The notes below the pieces were generated by a model, which saw only the letters and a program-made list of their open reading frames with translations, did not search any database and was not told the DNA's origin. Positions 17,616 to 24,703 of a stretch of 50,878 bases of DNA are shown here, in pieces (within the stretch, counting starts at the first letter, position 1; each line of letters starts with the position of its first letter). The DNA is from Thermoplasmatota archaeon (GTDB lineage Archaea; Thermoplasmatota; Poseidoniia; Poseidoniales; Thalassarchaeaceae). Position numbers and translations under genes: made by a program. The DNA is taken from assembly GCA_030828405.1 (NCBI GenBank), contig JAURCP010000009.1, positions 1 to 50,878 of the forward strand, in the 5' to 3' direction.

Positions 17616-18188
17616 TTATTTAGATGAACGGATAAGATGATCTAGGATACTTCGATTATTTAGAGGGTCTTCGATCTCAATTAGATATCTTTCAGCCAAT
17701 AGTCTGACGGAATCTATTTCACAAGCTTCATCAACTTCTGAAAATTCCATCCAGCCTGCCATTCCGCGTGACTGAACCATTTTCTGAGCCTTAGATTTAC
17801 CAATTCCGGGAAGGAGTTGGAAGGCATGTACTTTCAAAGAAATATTATTTGCACGATTATAGAAACCTAAGTGAATTTCAGAATTATCTTTTATCGCACC
17901 CATTAATTCATCAAGAATAATATCTTCACTATTTGATGATAAATCTCGATAGCGTAGTAAAGATAGTGGGCCGACTTTATTTTCTTCGATAATCAATCTT
18001 GAACCACTGGTAATCCCTTCCTTATCTATGACTCTAGCACGAACTAGATAAAGAGACGGTTCAGTCAATGCATGAACTTCGTAGCCTACAGGTCTCCTTT
18101 CGGAAATATCTAAAATTCTCAAGTGAGTTTCGCTCGAAAAAACAGATGATGGCCCGTCTCCGGTATCAGAAGGGGTGTTCGCATACAT
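17616..18188 (-). CDS. DUF655 family HhH protein
   Basis: A 190-residue member of the archaeal DUF655 family (PF04919). The C-terminal part has the helix-hairpin-helix LLPGIGKSKAQKMV near residue 125, a nucleic-acid-binding element, and the N-terminal half is a beta-rich domain, probably OB-like. The family is found almost always between rpoF and ksgA in archaea, exactly as here, so a role linked to transcription or rRNA processing is suspected, although no activity is established that I know of. It follows rpoF by 65 bases, with its own AT-rich leader, and precedes ksgA by 12. Confidence 0.92.
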   Translation of the reverse strand: MYANTPSDTGDGPSSVFSSETHLRILDISERRPVGYEVHALTEPSLYLVRARVIDKEGITSGSRLIIEENKVGPLSLLRYRDLSSNSEDIILDELMGAIKDNSEIHLGFYNRANNISLKVHAFQLLPGIGKSKAQKMVQSRGMAGWMEFSEVDEACEIDSVRLLAERYLIEIEDPLNNRSILDHLIRSSK

Positions 18189-18253
18189 GATTTACAACCA
18201 CCTGAGAAAGGTCTTTATTCAAGAATTAATTCATTAAAGGGTACTATTTTGAC

Positions 18254-18607
18254 TTAAAGTACGTGTTGACGGATTACAGTAATGATTTCTTCAACCTCTG
18301 ATGTGTCCATTGCAATTCTCTTACTTGAGATTACTACTCTAACTCCTTTCACGTTCAAAGGAGTTAATTCAGCTAACTTTGAACAGATTTCTGGGTATTG
18401 AGATAATTTTTCATTTTCAGATAGCGCATTATAAAGTGCGGCGAATACCTTAGGATCTGTCTTGGTTCCTCCTCTGTTAGTAGATGCAGCCCACTCTGCG
18501 TGTTGTAGAGCCATTATTTGTTCGTATGACAAATCGCCACGTCTTTCTCTTGCATCTGATAGAAGTTCACGCACTGTAGCGAAATCTACAAATTCTTTTT
18601 CTGTCAT
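18254..18607 (-). CDS. rpo4: DNA-directed RNA polymerase subunit Rpo4 (RpoF)
   Basis: A 117-residue archaeal homologue of eukaryotic Rpb4, which forms the stalk of RNA polymerase together with Rpo7. It carries the family pattern: VREL near the N-terminus, a basic LSDARERRGDLSYEQIMALQHAEW region, then the HRDC-like helical part ending in the paired VEEIITVI helix. An ATG at 18616 overlaps the L21e stop (ATGA), but AAGGA at the L21e 3' end is spaced nine bases from the ATG at 18607, so I take the latter. The two genes are clearly cotranscribed and probably translationally coupled. Confidence 0.94.
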   Translation of the reverse strand: MTEKEFVDFATVRELLSDARERRGDLSYEQIMALQHAEWAASTNRGGTKTDPKVFAALYNALSENEKLSQYPEICSKLAELTPLNVKGVRVVISSKRIAMDTSEVEEIITVIRQHVL

Positions 18608-18612
18608 TAAAA

Positions 18613-18909
18613 TCATTCCTTAATTGGTTTGAGATGCTCTGGACGAGCAACTACTGTTTTTTTCATGTTGCCATCTTTAAAGTTGACAATGTACGCACGT
18701 CCTTGCTTACCAGCAATTATTCCTGTACGTCCCTGAAATCTACGGTGAGGCATTCCTTTATGCTGAGCACCATCTAATACGATAGCTACTCTATCGCCTT
18801 CGGCATAAGGATGCATTACTCTATTAATGAATACTCGGCTTTTGTCACGCTTACTTTTTTTAAGAATAGAACGTGTTCCTTGACGTTGTCCATGTGTTCT
18901 TGTCACCAT
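18613..18909 (-). CDS. rpl21e: Large-subunit ribosomal protein L21e (eL21)
   Basis: A 98-residue ribosomal protein shared by archaea and eukaryotes, binding 23S rRNA near the central protuberance. The basic N-terminus ending in RSILKKSKRDKS, followed by GDRVAIVLDGAQHKGMPHRRFQGRTG, is diagnostic, and the length is typical. AAGGTGAT before the ATG is a strong ribosome site, and a TATA-like stretch (TTAAGAATAC on the minus strand, about 18953-18964) lies some 45-55 bases upstream. It leads the L21e-Rpo4-DUF655-KsgA transcript. Confidence 0.96.
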   Translation of the reverse strand: MVTRTHGQRQGTRSILKKSKRDKSRVFINRVMHPYAEGDRVAIVLDGAQHKGMPHRRFQGRTGIIAGKQGRAYIVNFKDGNMKKTVVARPEHLKPIKE

Positions 18910-18988
18910 GATATCACCTTACAGACCATAGGTCTTGGAAGCGGTCGACCTGACTCGTATTCTTAAGTACTCGGATTTAGTTAATTAC

Positions 18989-20416
18989 TCAATCATAGTG
19001 AATATCTTCAACATCAAGCCAAATTACAGCGCATTCTTTATCGCCTAAAACACTGCTAACAGAAGGTACTGTTCGACCTTCGTCCGAATGTACTAACTCC
19101 TTTACATAAGTACCTGCCTCACAACGAACAAAGAACTGAACTTCATCACCTTCTACCATAATATCTGAAAGTTGGATTACCTTTCTCTTACGAGTTTTTG
19201 CGGCTCTACGATGAGAAACTCGCTGTGGCGTCTCTTGTGCTAGAGTAACTCCTGAAAGCGTTGATATAGCCTCTATTACAGTTTCTTCATCGGGAATATT
19301 TTCTACTTTGAACCGTATTGTATATGATTTCTCAGAGCGGCTTTCTTTCACTTTAACAACTTCAGAACGATTAGACCATCTAAGACTGTTAATCTCAACT
19401 TTTTCTTTGGCATTTTGATTCACGATATTTTGTATTTCTTCTAAATTGATTATTCTAGTCCCGGGTTTCTTAATCTCAATAACAAATGGACGGCCCTGTC
19501 CTAGGCATCTAACATCGATATCTTCCCTCCCCATTCCATGAAAGGACGTATCTTCAGCGGATAATGCTAGACGGATAGGCTCGCCTATCAAATCTTGAAC
19601 TGATTCAAGGTATTGTAACCCCGTATTATTACATGATTCACAACCTTCTGAACGTCCTCTACAAGCCCTACATGGCCATCTAGTCTGAGGTAGCGCACGA
19701 ATGAGTTTTCGGTACCTTCCATACATGAATACAGGCCTTACATCAACATCAACTTTGAGAGTTAAACCGTCGACTAAAATCATTAAATCAGGCCTTTCCT
19801 TAACAAAACTAATGCCCTCTACCTTCAAAGATAATTTTTCTTGAATTGCCAGAACGAAAGATGGCTTCAATGGGGCAGAACCGGGAGACCCATGTCTTGA
19901 TCTTATTTTGTCTTCATCATCTACTAGGTCTTTAGGTAGATGTATTCCAAGTTGAATTGTAGAATGTTCTACTTTTCCTGTCTGCTCTATTATTCTAGTA
20001 ACAATATTATCGACATCATCAAATAAATTTTCACACATCGGGCATAATTCATTTTTTACTGAAGACTCTAATTCAGAATTATTTTGATACGCCTCTTTAC
20101 GTATTTCTTTGCCTCCTTCTTCTCCTTTCGAAGTGGTACGCCTACCCGCCAATCTTTGGACGCAAAAATTACAGCATCCAATGCGAATAATATGCTCAAT
20201 TCCAAGTGGAGCTGGGCAAGGCGGAGCATCCCAATTTATAGTGGAGCCTTCAAATTCAAAATCATCTCCATCGAACCATTCCTCCTCTTTTTTCGGCTCC
20301 GACTCAATATTGGTATCAGATTCAATAACTGAATTTCCATAACTAGCATCAGCATATAATGCCCATGAATCATCCTCAATTCCATCATCATTATTTTCTT
20401 CTTTCATATTTACCAC
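18989..20416 (-). CDS. pus10: tRNA pseudouridine synthase Pus10
   Basis: A 475-residue archaeal Pus10, which makes pseudouridine at positions 54/55 in the T-loop of tRNAs. The N-terminal THUMP-related domain has zinc-binding pairs (CCNFC near 80 and CPMC near 121). The catalytic domain includes RPVFMYGRYRKLIRALPQTRW, a Cys-rich insert CRACRGRSEGCESC, and the catalytic Asp, probably in GREDIDVRCLGQGRPFVIEI. It is longer than some homologues because of an acidic N-terminal extension of about 65 residues, rich in Glu, Asp and Asn, with no visible domain. It lies upstream of rpl21e on the same strand but with a separate promoter region between. Confidence 0.95.
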   Translation of the reverse strand: MVNMKEENNDDGIEDDSWALYADASYGNSVIESDTNIESEPKKEEEWFDGDDFEFEGSTINWDAPPCPAPLGIEHIIRIGCCNFCVQRLAGRRTTSKGEEGGKEIRKEAYQNNSELESSVKNELCPMCENLFDDVDNIVTRIIEQTGKVEHSTIQLGIHLPKDLVDDEDKIRSRHGSPGSAPLKPSFVLAIQEKLSLKVEGISFVKERPDLMILVDGLTLKVDVDVRPVFMYGRYRKLIRALPQTRWPCRACRGRSEGCESCNNTGLQYLESVQDLIGEPIRLALSAEDTSFHGMGREDIDVRCLGQGRPFVIEIKKPGTRIINLEEIQNIVNQNAKEKVEINSLRWSNRSEVVKVKESRSEKSYTIRFKVENIPDEETVIEAISTLSGVTLAQETPQRVSHRRAAKTRKRKVIQLSDIMVEGDEVQFFVRCEAGTYVKELVHSDEGRTVPSVSSVLGDKECAVIWLDVEDIHYD

Positions 20417-20497
20417 AGCCGCAAAACGGGGATAACCCGTACATTCGACAATCTATTGCGGATGAGAATTACATTTCAGGACTTCGGAAGTAAGTTT

Positions 20498-20824
20498 CTA
20501 ATCTAATTGCTCTCCGAGTTCCTCTGAAACTTTCCTTAAGTGGGTAAAAGAGTGTATTCCTGATGAGCATCCGGTGGGCCATTCAAAACGAATACCATAT
20601 CTGCCAACAAGCTCTACTTTTGGCTTCTCTAACATTAAACGTGAAATTTCTTCCTCTAGTTCTATAATTCTCTGTTCATTTTCTTGCCTAGGTTTACACT
20701 TAGCACATTGACAACGTGATCTAATAGACAAGTAACTCAATTTGTATGATTTTCCATCATCAAATCTTAGAATGCAATTTTCATCACTTCGCTCTAAATC
20801 AGTAAGTATATTCCCATCGCCCAT
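20498..20824 (-). CDS. DUF971 domain protein
   Basis: A 108-residue protein with the DUF971 fold, the small N-terminal domain seen in gamma-butyrobetaine hydroxylase. It shows LRFDDGKSYKLSYLSIRSRCQCAKC, split by a charged helix of about 25 residues, then VELVGRYGIRFEWPTG and GIHSFTHLR. The Cys and His residues (RCQCAKC and the late GIHS) match the zinc-binding pattern of that domain. Stand-alone copies are often linked to Fe-S cluster carrier ApbC/Mrp in bacteria. Here it is divergent from crtB, with a TATA-like box about 31 bases before its ATG, suggesting a nearly leaderless message. Confidence 0.88.
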   Translation of the reverse strand: MGDGNILTDLERSDENCILRFDDGKSYKLSYLSIRSRCQCAKCKPRQENEQRIIELEEEISRLMLEKPKVELVGRYGIRFEWPTGCSSGIHSFTHLRKVSEELGEQLD

Positions 20825-20850
20825 AATGTTTCGGAAGAGGTTTCATGCTT

Positions 20851-20860
20851 CAATATAAGG
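20851..20860 (-). promoter_or_regulatory. TATA-like box for the DUF971 gene
   Basis: On the minus strand CCTTATATTG is centred about 31 bases before the ATG at 20824. With the usual archaeal distance of 26-27 bases, transcription would begin about five bases ahead of the start codon. Confidence 0.45.
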
Positions 20861-20900
20861 GGTAGGGAAATATCATTTTCTGAGTAGTCGAGAAACACTC

Positions 20901-20910
20901 ATTCATAATC
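20901..20910 (+). promoter_or_regulatory. TATA-like box for crtB
   Basis: ATTCATAATC is centred about 26 bases before the crtB ATG at 20931, and no Shine-Dalgarno sequence lies before that ATG. This is the arrangement expected for a leaderless archaeal transcript. Together with the box on the other strand it makes a compact divergent promoter region of 106 bases. Confidence 0.4.
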
Positions 20911-20930
20911 TATGTACATTTCAGAGATAC

Positions 20931-21953
20931 ATGGTTTTGTTCAGTAAGGAGAAGGCTGACAGTAAATTTTCTGTATCTGAATCATATCAGATATGCGAAG
21001 ACATAACTCGGGCAGCATCTACTTCATTCCTGAGGTCATTCAAATCATTGCCTATTGAAAAAAGGTCATCAGTGCATGCATTGTATGCTTTTTGCAGAAA
21101 AGTTGACGATATTGTAGATGGAGATTGGTTACCTAATCTCTCGGTTTTAGGAAAACAAGAAATGTTAGAACTGAATCAAAGAGCTGAATATAGAGCAATT
21201 GCTTTAGGTATAGAAAGAATGAGCGAGCCGTCAAATAGTGATAAAAATCATTTTCAAAGAGTAAGAGCACTGCTATGGTTCAGAGATAATCTTGATACTA
21301 TAGAAATTGGAGGAGAAGTTCAACATCCTATCTTTATCGCTCTGAAAGATACCATGAAAAAATTTCCAATCAGGATTACTGATTTAAAATTACTATTGGA
21401 AGGAATGGAAGATGATCTATTTCCAACAAATTATCAAAGTTTTGAAGATTTGAGAAGTTACTGTTTCAAAGTTGCATCAACTGTTGGTTTGAGTTTGATT
21501 GAAATATATGGCTACACTGACCCAGATGCAAGAGAATATGCTGAAGAAATGGGGATATTTCTGCAAATGGTCAATGTGCTACGCGATATTCAAGAAGATA
21601 GGGAAAGAGGTAGACTGTACTTACCAACTGATGAGTTGGAAATGTTCAATATTAAGCCCGAAGAAATTGAAGATGTCAATCTAGCTAGTAGTAGGAAATG
21701 GAAGAGATTCATGAAGCATTACATTAGTAGAACAAAGACACATCGTAATATAGCATTGAACTTGATACCTTTAGTGGAAAAGGATTCAAGAAGAAATCCT
21801 CACATGATGTGCGCAGTATATTCAAGCATATTGTCAGAAGCTGAAAGAAGAAATGGAGATGTTTTATCAAAAAGATTACAATTAGGATTTATGAAAAAAA
21901 TAGGTTTCGCCCTATCTGCTCTCGGACTTTGGTCTATTTCTGCAAGGAAATAA
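20931..21953 (+). CDS. crtB: Phytoene synthase (squalene/phytoene synthase family)
   Basis: A 340-residue head-to-head prenyl synthase that condenses two geranylgeranyl diphosphates into phytoene, the first carotenoid. The two aspartate-rich motifs are FCRKVDDIVDG near residue 57 and MVNVLRDIQEDRERGRLYLP near 210; the latter, with RGR(I/L)YLP, is the signature of phytoene synthases rather than squalene synthases. The N-terminus is about 20 residues longer than usual. A phytoene desaturase gene lies 1 kb away on the other strand, so carotenoid synthesis is strongly supported, perhaps to supply retinal for a rhodopsin encoded elsewhere; no rhodopsin is in this window. Confidence 0.93.
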   Translation: MVLFSKEKADSKFSVSESYQICEDITRAASTSFLRSFKSLPIEKRSSVHALYAFCRKVDDIVDGDWLPNLSVLGKQEMLELNQRAEYRAIALGIERMSEPSNSDKNHFQRVRALLWFRDNLDTIEIGGEVQHPIFIALKDTMKKFPIRITDLKLLLEGMEDDLFPTNYQSFEDLRSYCFKVASTVGLSLIEIYGYTDPDAREYAEEMGIFLQMVNVLRDIQEDRERGRLYLPTDELEMFNIKPEEIEDVNLASSRKWKRFMKHYISRTKTHRNIALNLIPLVEKDSRRNPHMMCAVYSSILSEAERRNGDVLSKRLQLGFMKKIGFALSALGLWSISARK

Positions 21954-21954
21954 A

Positions 21955-22383
21955 TTATTTTCTAACTAAAATTATGCTCATCATCAATCCTATAGGCATT
22001 AACATAACTCCGAAAAATACGGATAGCCATAATTTCCATATTTCACATTTTGAATCAATACATCTTTTCCAAATCCATCGTGTGACAAATATGTCGCCAG
22101 CAACCATATGAGACCAAGCCGCAGATGCTCCAGCTTTGGTTCCAAGTAAATCTGCAAGACTTTGTAATGCTAAATTCGGATCCATTGTATCTACAAATAG
22201 ATCTATTAAACCTGAAATATCTGAAAATGACACTAAGTACCATATCAATATAGGTCCAAGGAAAAACCAAGGTCCTTCCATTAATTGATGTGTTTTTTCA
22301 TGGTTTGGATAAAGCAGCATTGCTATCCAAAAAGGTCCAATCCACATGGTCGATAAGAAGAATGATAAGTCATATAAATCCAT
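21955..22383 (-). CDS. ABA4-like four-helix membrane protein
   Basis: A 142-residue membrane protein resembling the ABA4-like family (PF14108, formerly DUF4281). The diagnostic region is HMVAGDIFVTRWIW near residue 90, preceded by a hydrophobic pair (about 8-24 and 38-58) and followed by a last helix at about 115-138. Plant ABA4 is needed for neoxanthin synthesis, and bacterial and algal relatives are often near carotenoid genes. Here it stands between crtB and crtI, nine bases after the thioredoxin-like lipoprotein, so a role in carotenoid modification is an attractive inference. Family assignment is from memory of the motif. Confidence 0.78.
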   Translation of the reverse strand: MDLYDLSFFLSTMWIGPFWIAMLLYPNHEKTHQLMEGPWFFLGPILIWYLVSFSDISGLIDLFVDTMDPNLALQSLADLLGTKAGASAAWSHMVAGDIFVTRWIWKRCIDSKCEIWKLWLSVFFGVMLMPIGLMMSIILVRK

Positions 22384-22392
22384 TTTTAAACC

Positions 22393-22983
22393 TCAATTGA
22401 TAAAATATTTAATCTCTTCAAGAACTTCTAAAGTTGGCCAATATGTCTTAGATGTCCAGATAATTCCTCCATTAGTATCCATAATTTGGAGAGTTGGAGT
22501 TGAAGGATTTCCAAATGAAGTGTAAAATCCGGAATTACTTTCATATCCAGTCTCAAGATCGTAAACGACAGTATCTTCAGAAGGTAGGACTAGTGGCCAA
22601 AGAACTGGATTGCTGGAATTTTGATGATTACCATACACTTCCTCAACATAAGATTCGGATTCAAAAGAGGAGTATCTGTGAACACTGAGTAATGAGGATT
22701 CACTTATATTCCCATTTTCAACTTCATCCACTAATAAATCCGTCCAAGAATGACAACCCCTACATCCAGCCGCTACCCAAAGCATCAAAACAGGACCATC
22801 TGAGACGTATTCTTCGAGAATAAAGTTACTAATATTCGATGACCCATTTAATAAAGGTGCGGAGAATGATAATCTTTCGGGAATCTCGCTAGAAGAAACT
22901 TCTGAAACTTGTTCTCCATCGGATATACATCCTGAAAGTGCACTAGAAACTAAAATGAAGAAAATAAATATTGAGGATTTCAT
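22393..22983 (-). CDS. Thioredoxin-like lipoprotein
   Basis: A 196-residue secreted protein. The N-terminus is a lipoprotein signal: a basic start, hydrophobic core and lipobox LSGC near residue 18, so it should be lipid-anchored outside the membrane. A thioredoxin-like domain follows, with VLMLWVAAGCRGCHSW near residue 80, where CRGC is the redox-active pair, and a cis-proline-like SFGNPSTPTLQIMD near residue 160. Such proteins reduce or oxidise disulfides outside the cell or assist cytochrome maturation. I start it at 22983, three bases after the crtI stop; a longer frame starting at 23037 would overlap crtI and hide the signal peptide. Placement in a carotenoid operon is unusual. Confidence 0.85.
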   Translation of the reverse strand: MKSSIFIFFILVSSALSGCISDGEQVSEVSSSEIPERLSFSAPLLNGSSNISNFILEEYVSDGPVLMLWVAAGCRGCHSWTDLLVDEVENGNISESSLLSVHRYSSFESESYVEEVYGNHQNSSNPVLWPLVLPSEDTVVYDLETGYESNSGFYTSFGNPSTPTLQIMDTNGGIIWTSKTYWPTLEVLEEIKYFIN

Positions 22984-22985
22984 AA

Positions 22986-24554
22986 TTATGCCACTAATTT
23001 GTTTACTATTTTTGGTTTCTTTAATTCTCCAAACCAAATGTCAATTCCATTCCAGTCTGGCTCAACACCCAAATCTGAAAGTATCAATTTACTAGTGATT
23101 CTTCCGCTTTCAAATATTGTTGGGAGGCCACTACCTGGATGTGTGCCCCCGCCGACAAGGAATAGATTATTGAATTCTTCAAATCTATTCTGAGGACGAC
23201 GCCATAGCATTTGATCTAGGGAATGAGCTAGATTGAAAACTGCTCCACGGTAAATATCAGATGAATCCCAATCATCAGGAGTAACTATGGTCTTAGAAAC
23301 TATCGAATCCCTAACATTTTCAAAACCAAGTTTACTTTCCATCATATCGAGTATAATTTCACTATATTCGTCTTTAATGTCATCCCAAGTTATACTATCG
23401 TCAGTATTTGGAACAGGTACTAATACATACAATGTAGATTGACCTGGAGGTGCTAGAGTGGAGTCTGTAACACAGGCATTCTGAACATACAATGATGGAT
23501 CTTCCCAAGTGATTTTGTGATTAGTAATATCCTTCAGATTTTCTTCGTATTTTTCAGATGCATAAATTTGGTGATGAGGTTGATCATATTGCTTATCAAT
23601 TCCTAGATATAGCATAAATGTAGAACAAGAATATCCTTTACTTTCTAATTTCTTGTCAGACCAACGTTTTCTTTTATTGTTTGGAACCAACGTAGTCATA
23701 GCATGAGCAAAATCAGCATTTAGAACTACCTTCTTTGCTCGATACTCCCTCTCATTTGTCTTTACTCCAACTACTGTTTTATTATCAAAAATTAATTCTT
23801 CTACCTCAGTTTCAAGTTTGATATCGACTCCGAGTTCAATTGCAATTTCTGACATTCTCTTCGTAATAGATCCCAACCCCCCTTCAGCATGGAATATTCC
23901 ATGTTCATATTCTAAAAATGCCAATATTGTAAACAATGATGGGGCATGAAAAGGACTCATTCCAAGATACTTAGTTTGGAAAGACATTGCTAACCTAACC
24001 CTCTCATCATCAAAAAGTCGTGATAAATCGCTTGCAACCGATGCCCATGGTTTCAATATGGTTGCAACTTTCATAGCCCTCTTAGTAAGTAAATCAGAAG
24101 GACCCTTCCAAGGAGTCTGCAAACACACTCTAGAGAAATCTAATTTTTTCCTGTTTTCTAGGACATATTTCTCAAACCCTTTGGCATTTTTATCTCCAGA
24201 AAGTTCTCTGATCCTCTCAGTCATTTCATTGAGATTAGAAGTTGCATCGATGGAACCACCGGCACCAAAGGTCAATCGATATGAAGGATCTAGAGGTATC
24301 AAACCTAACTCTTTGTGAGCATCTCTACCAATTGCTTGAAAAATTTCTTCAATTACTTCGGGGTAATGGAAAAAGGTTGGACCTCTGTCAAACTTGAATC
24401 CATCCATTTCTACGATTTTAGTTCGACCACCGACAGAAGAAGATTTTTCCAGCATTGTCACTTTGACGCCTGAATGAGCCAATAAAAGTGCAGAAACCAA
24501 ACCACCTGGACCTGCCCCCACTATCAAAACATCTTGTGAATCGTCTACGTCCAT
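22986..24554 (-). CDS. crtI: Phytoene desaturase (CrtI-type FAD oxidoreductase)
   Basis: A 522-residue FAD-dependent desaturase converting phytoene stepwise towards lycopene. The N-terminal dinucleotide-binding motif VLIVGAGPGGLVSALLLAHSG and VGGRT start at residue 9, and the C-terminal carotenoid-desaturase signature LFLVGGGTHPGSGLPTIFESG is intact. Length and motifs fit CrtI, although related CrtD/CrtN-type desaturases or ketolases share them. A minus-strand TATA-like box 27 bases before the ATG and the absence of a ribosome site suggest a leaderless message, with the lipoprotein and ABA4-like genes following closely as an operon. Confidence 0.93.
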   Translation of the reverse strand: MDVDDSQDVLIVGAGPGGLVSALLLAHSGVKVTMLEKSSSVGGRTKIVEMDGFKFDRGPTFFHYPEVIEEIFQAIGRDAHKELGLIPLDPSYRLTFGAGGSIDATSNLNEMTERIRELSGDKNAKGFEKYVLENRKKLDFSRVCLQTPWKGPSDLLTKRAMKVATILKPWASVASDLSRLFDDERVRLAMSFQTKYLGMSPFHAPSLFTILAFLEYEHGIFHAEGGLGSITKRMSEIAIELGVDIKLETEVEELIFDNKTVVGVKTNEREYRAKKVVLNADFAHAMTTLVPNNKRKRWSDKKLESKGYSCSTFMLYLGIDKQYDQPHHQIYASEKYEENLKDITNHKITWEDPSLYVQNACVTDSTLAPPGQSTLYVLVPVPNTDDSITWDDIKDEYSEIILDMMESKLGFENVRDSIVSKTIVTPDDWDSSDIYRGAVFNLAHSLDQMLWRRPQNRFEEFNNLFLVGGGTHPGSGLPTIFESGRITSKLILSDLGVEPDWNGIDIWFGELKKPKIVNKLVA

Positions 24555-24575
24555 GTTATACCCAACGCTATGATA

Positions 24576-24586
24576 GATATAAAAAA
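24576..24586 (-). promoter_or_regulatory. TATA box of the crtI operon
   Basis: On the minus strand TTTTTTATATC is centred 27 bases before the crtI ATG at 24554. That is the spacing at which archaeal transcription would start at or within a base or two of the A of the start codon, so the transcript is probably leaderless. No Shine-Dalgarno sequence is present. Confidence 0.6.
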
Positions 24587-24703
24587 GCGTTTTTAAATTT
24601 CTATGTAATAAAATTTTGAAAACAATCTTTAATATACGTTGAATATGGATTGTATTTCCAATTCATACATCTATTAAATAGGCAAATAAAATCGCACCGA
24701 ATC

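Noticed and set aside
22986-23037. Longer N-terminus for the thioredoxin-like lipoprotein starting inside crtI
   Set aside because: It would bury the lipoprotein signal behind 18 polar residues; the ATG at 22983 gives a proper signal and lipobox.
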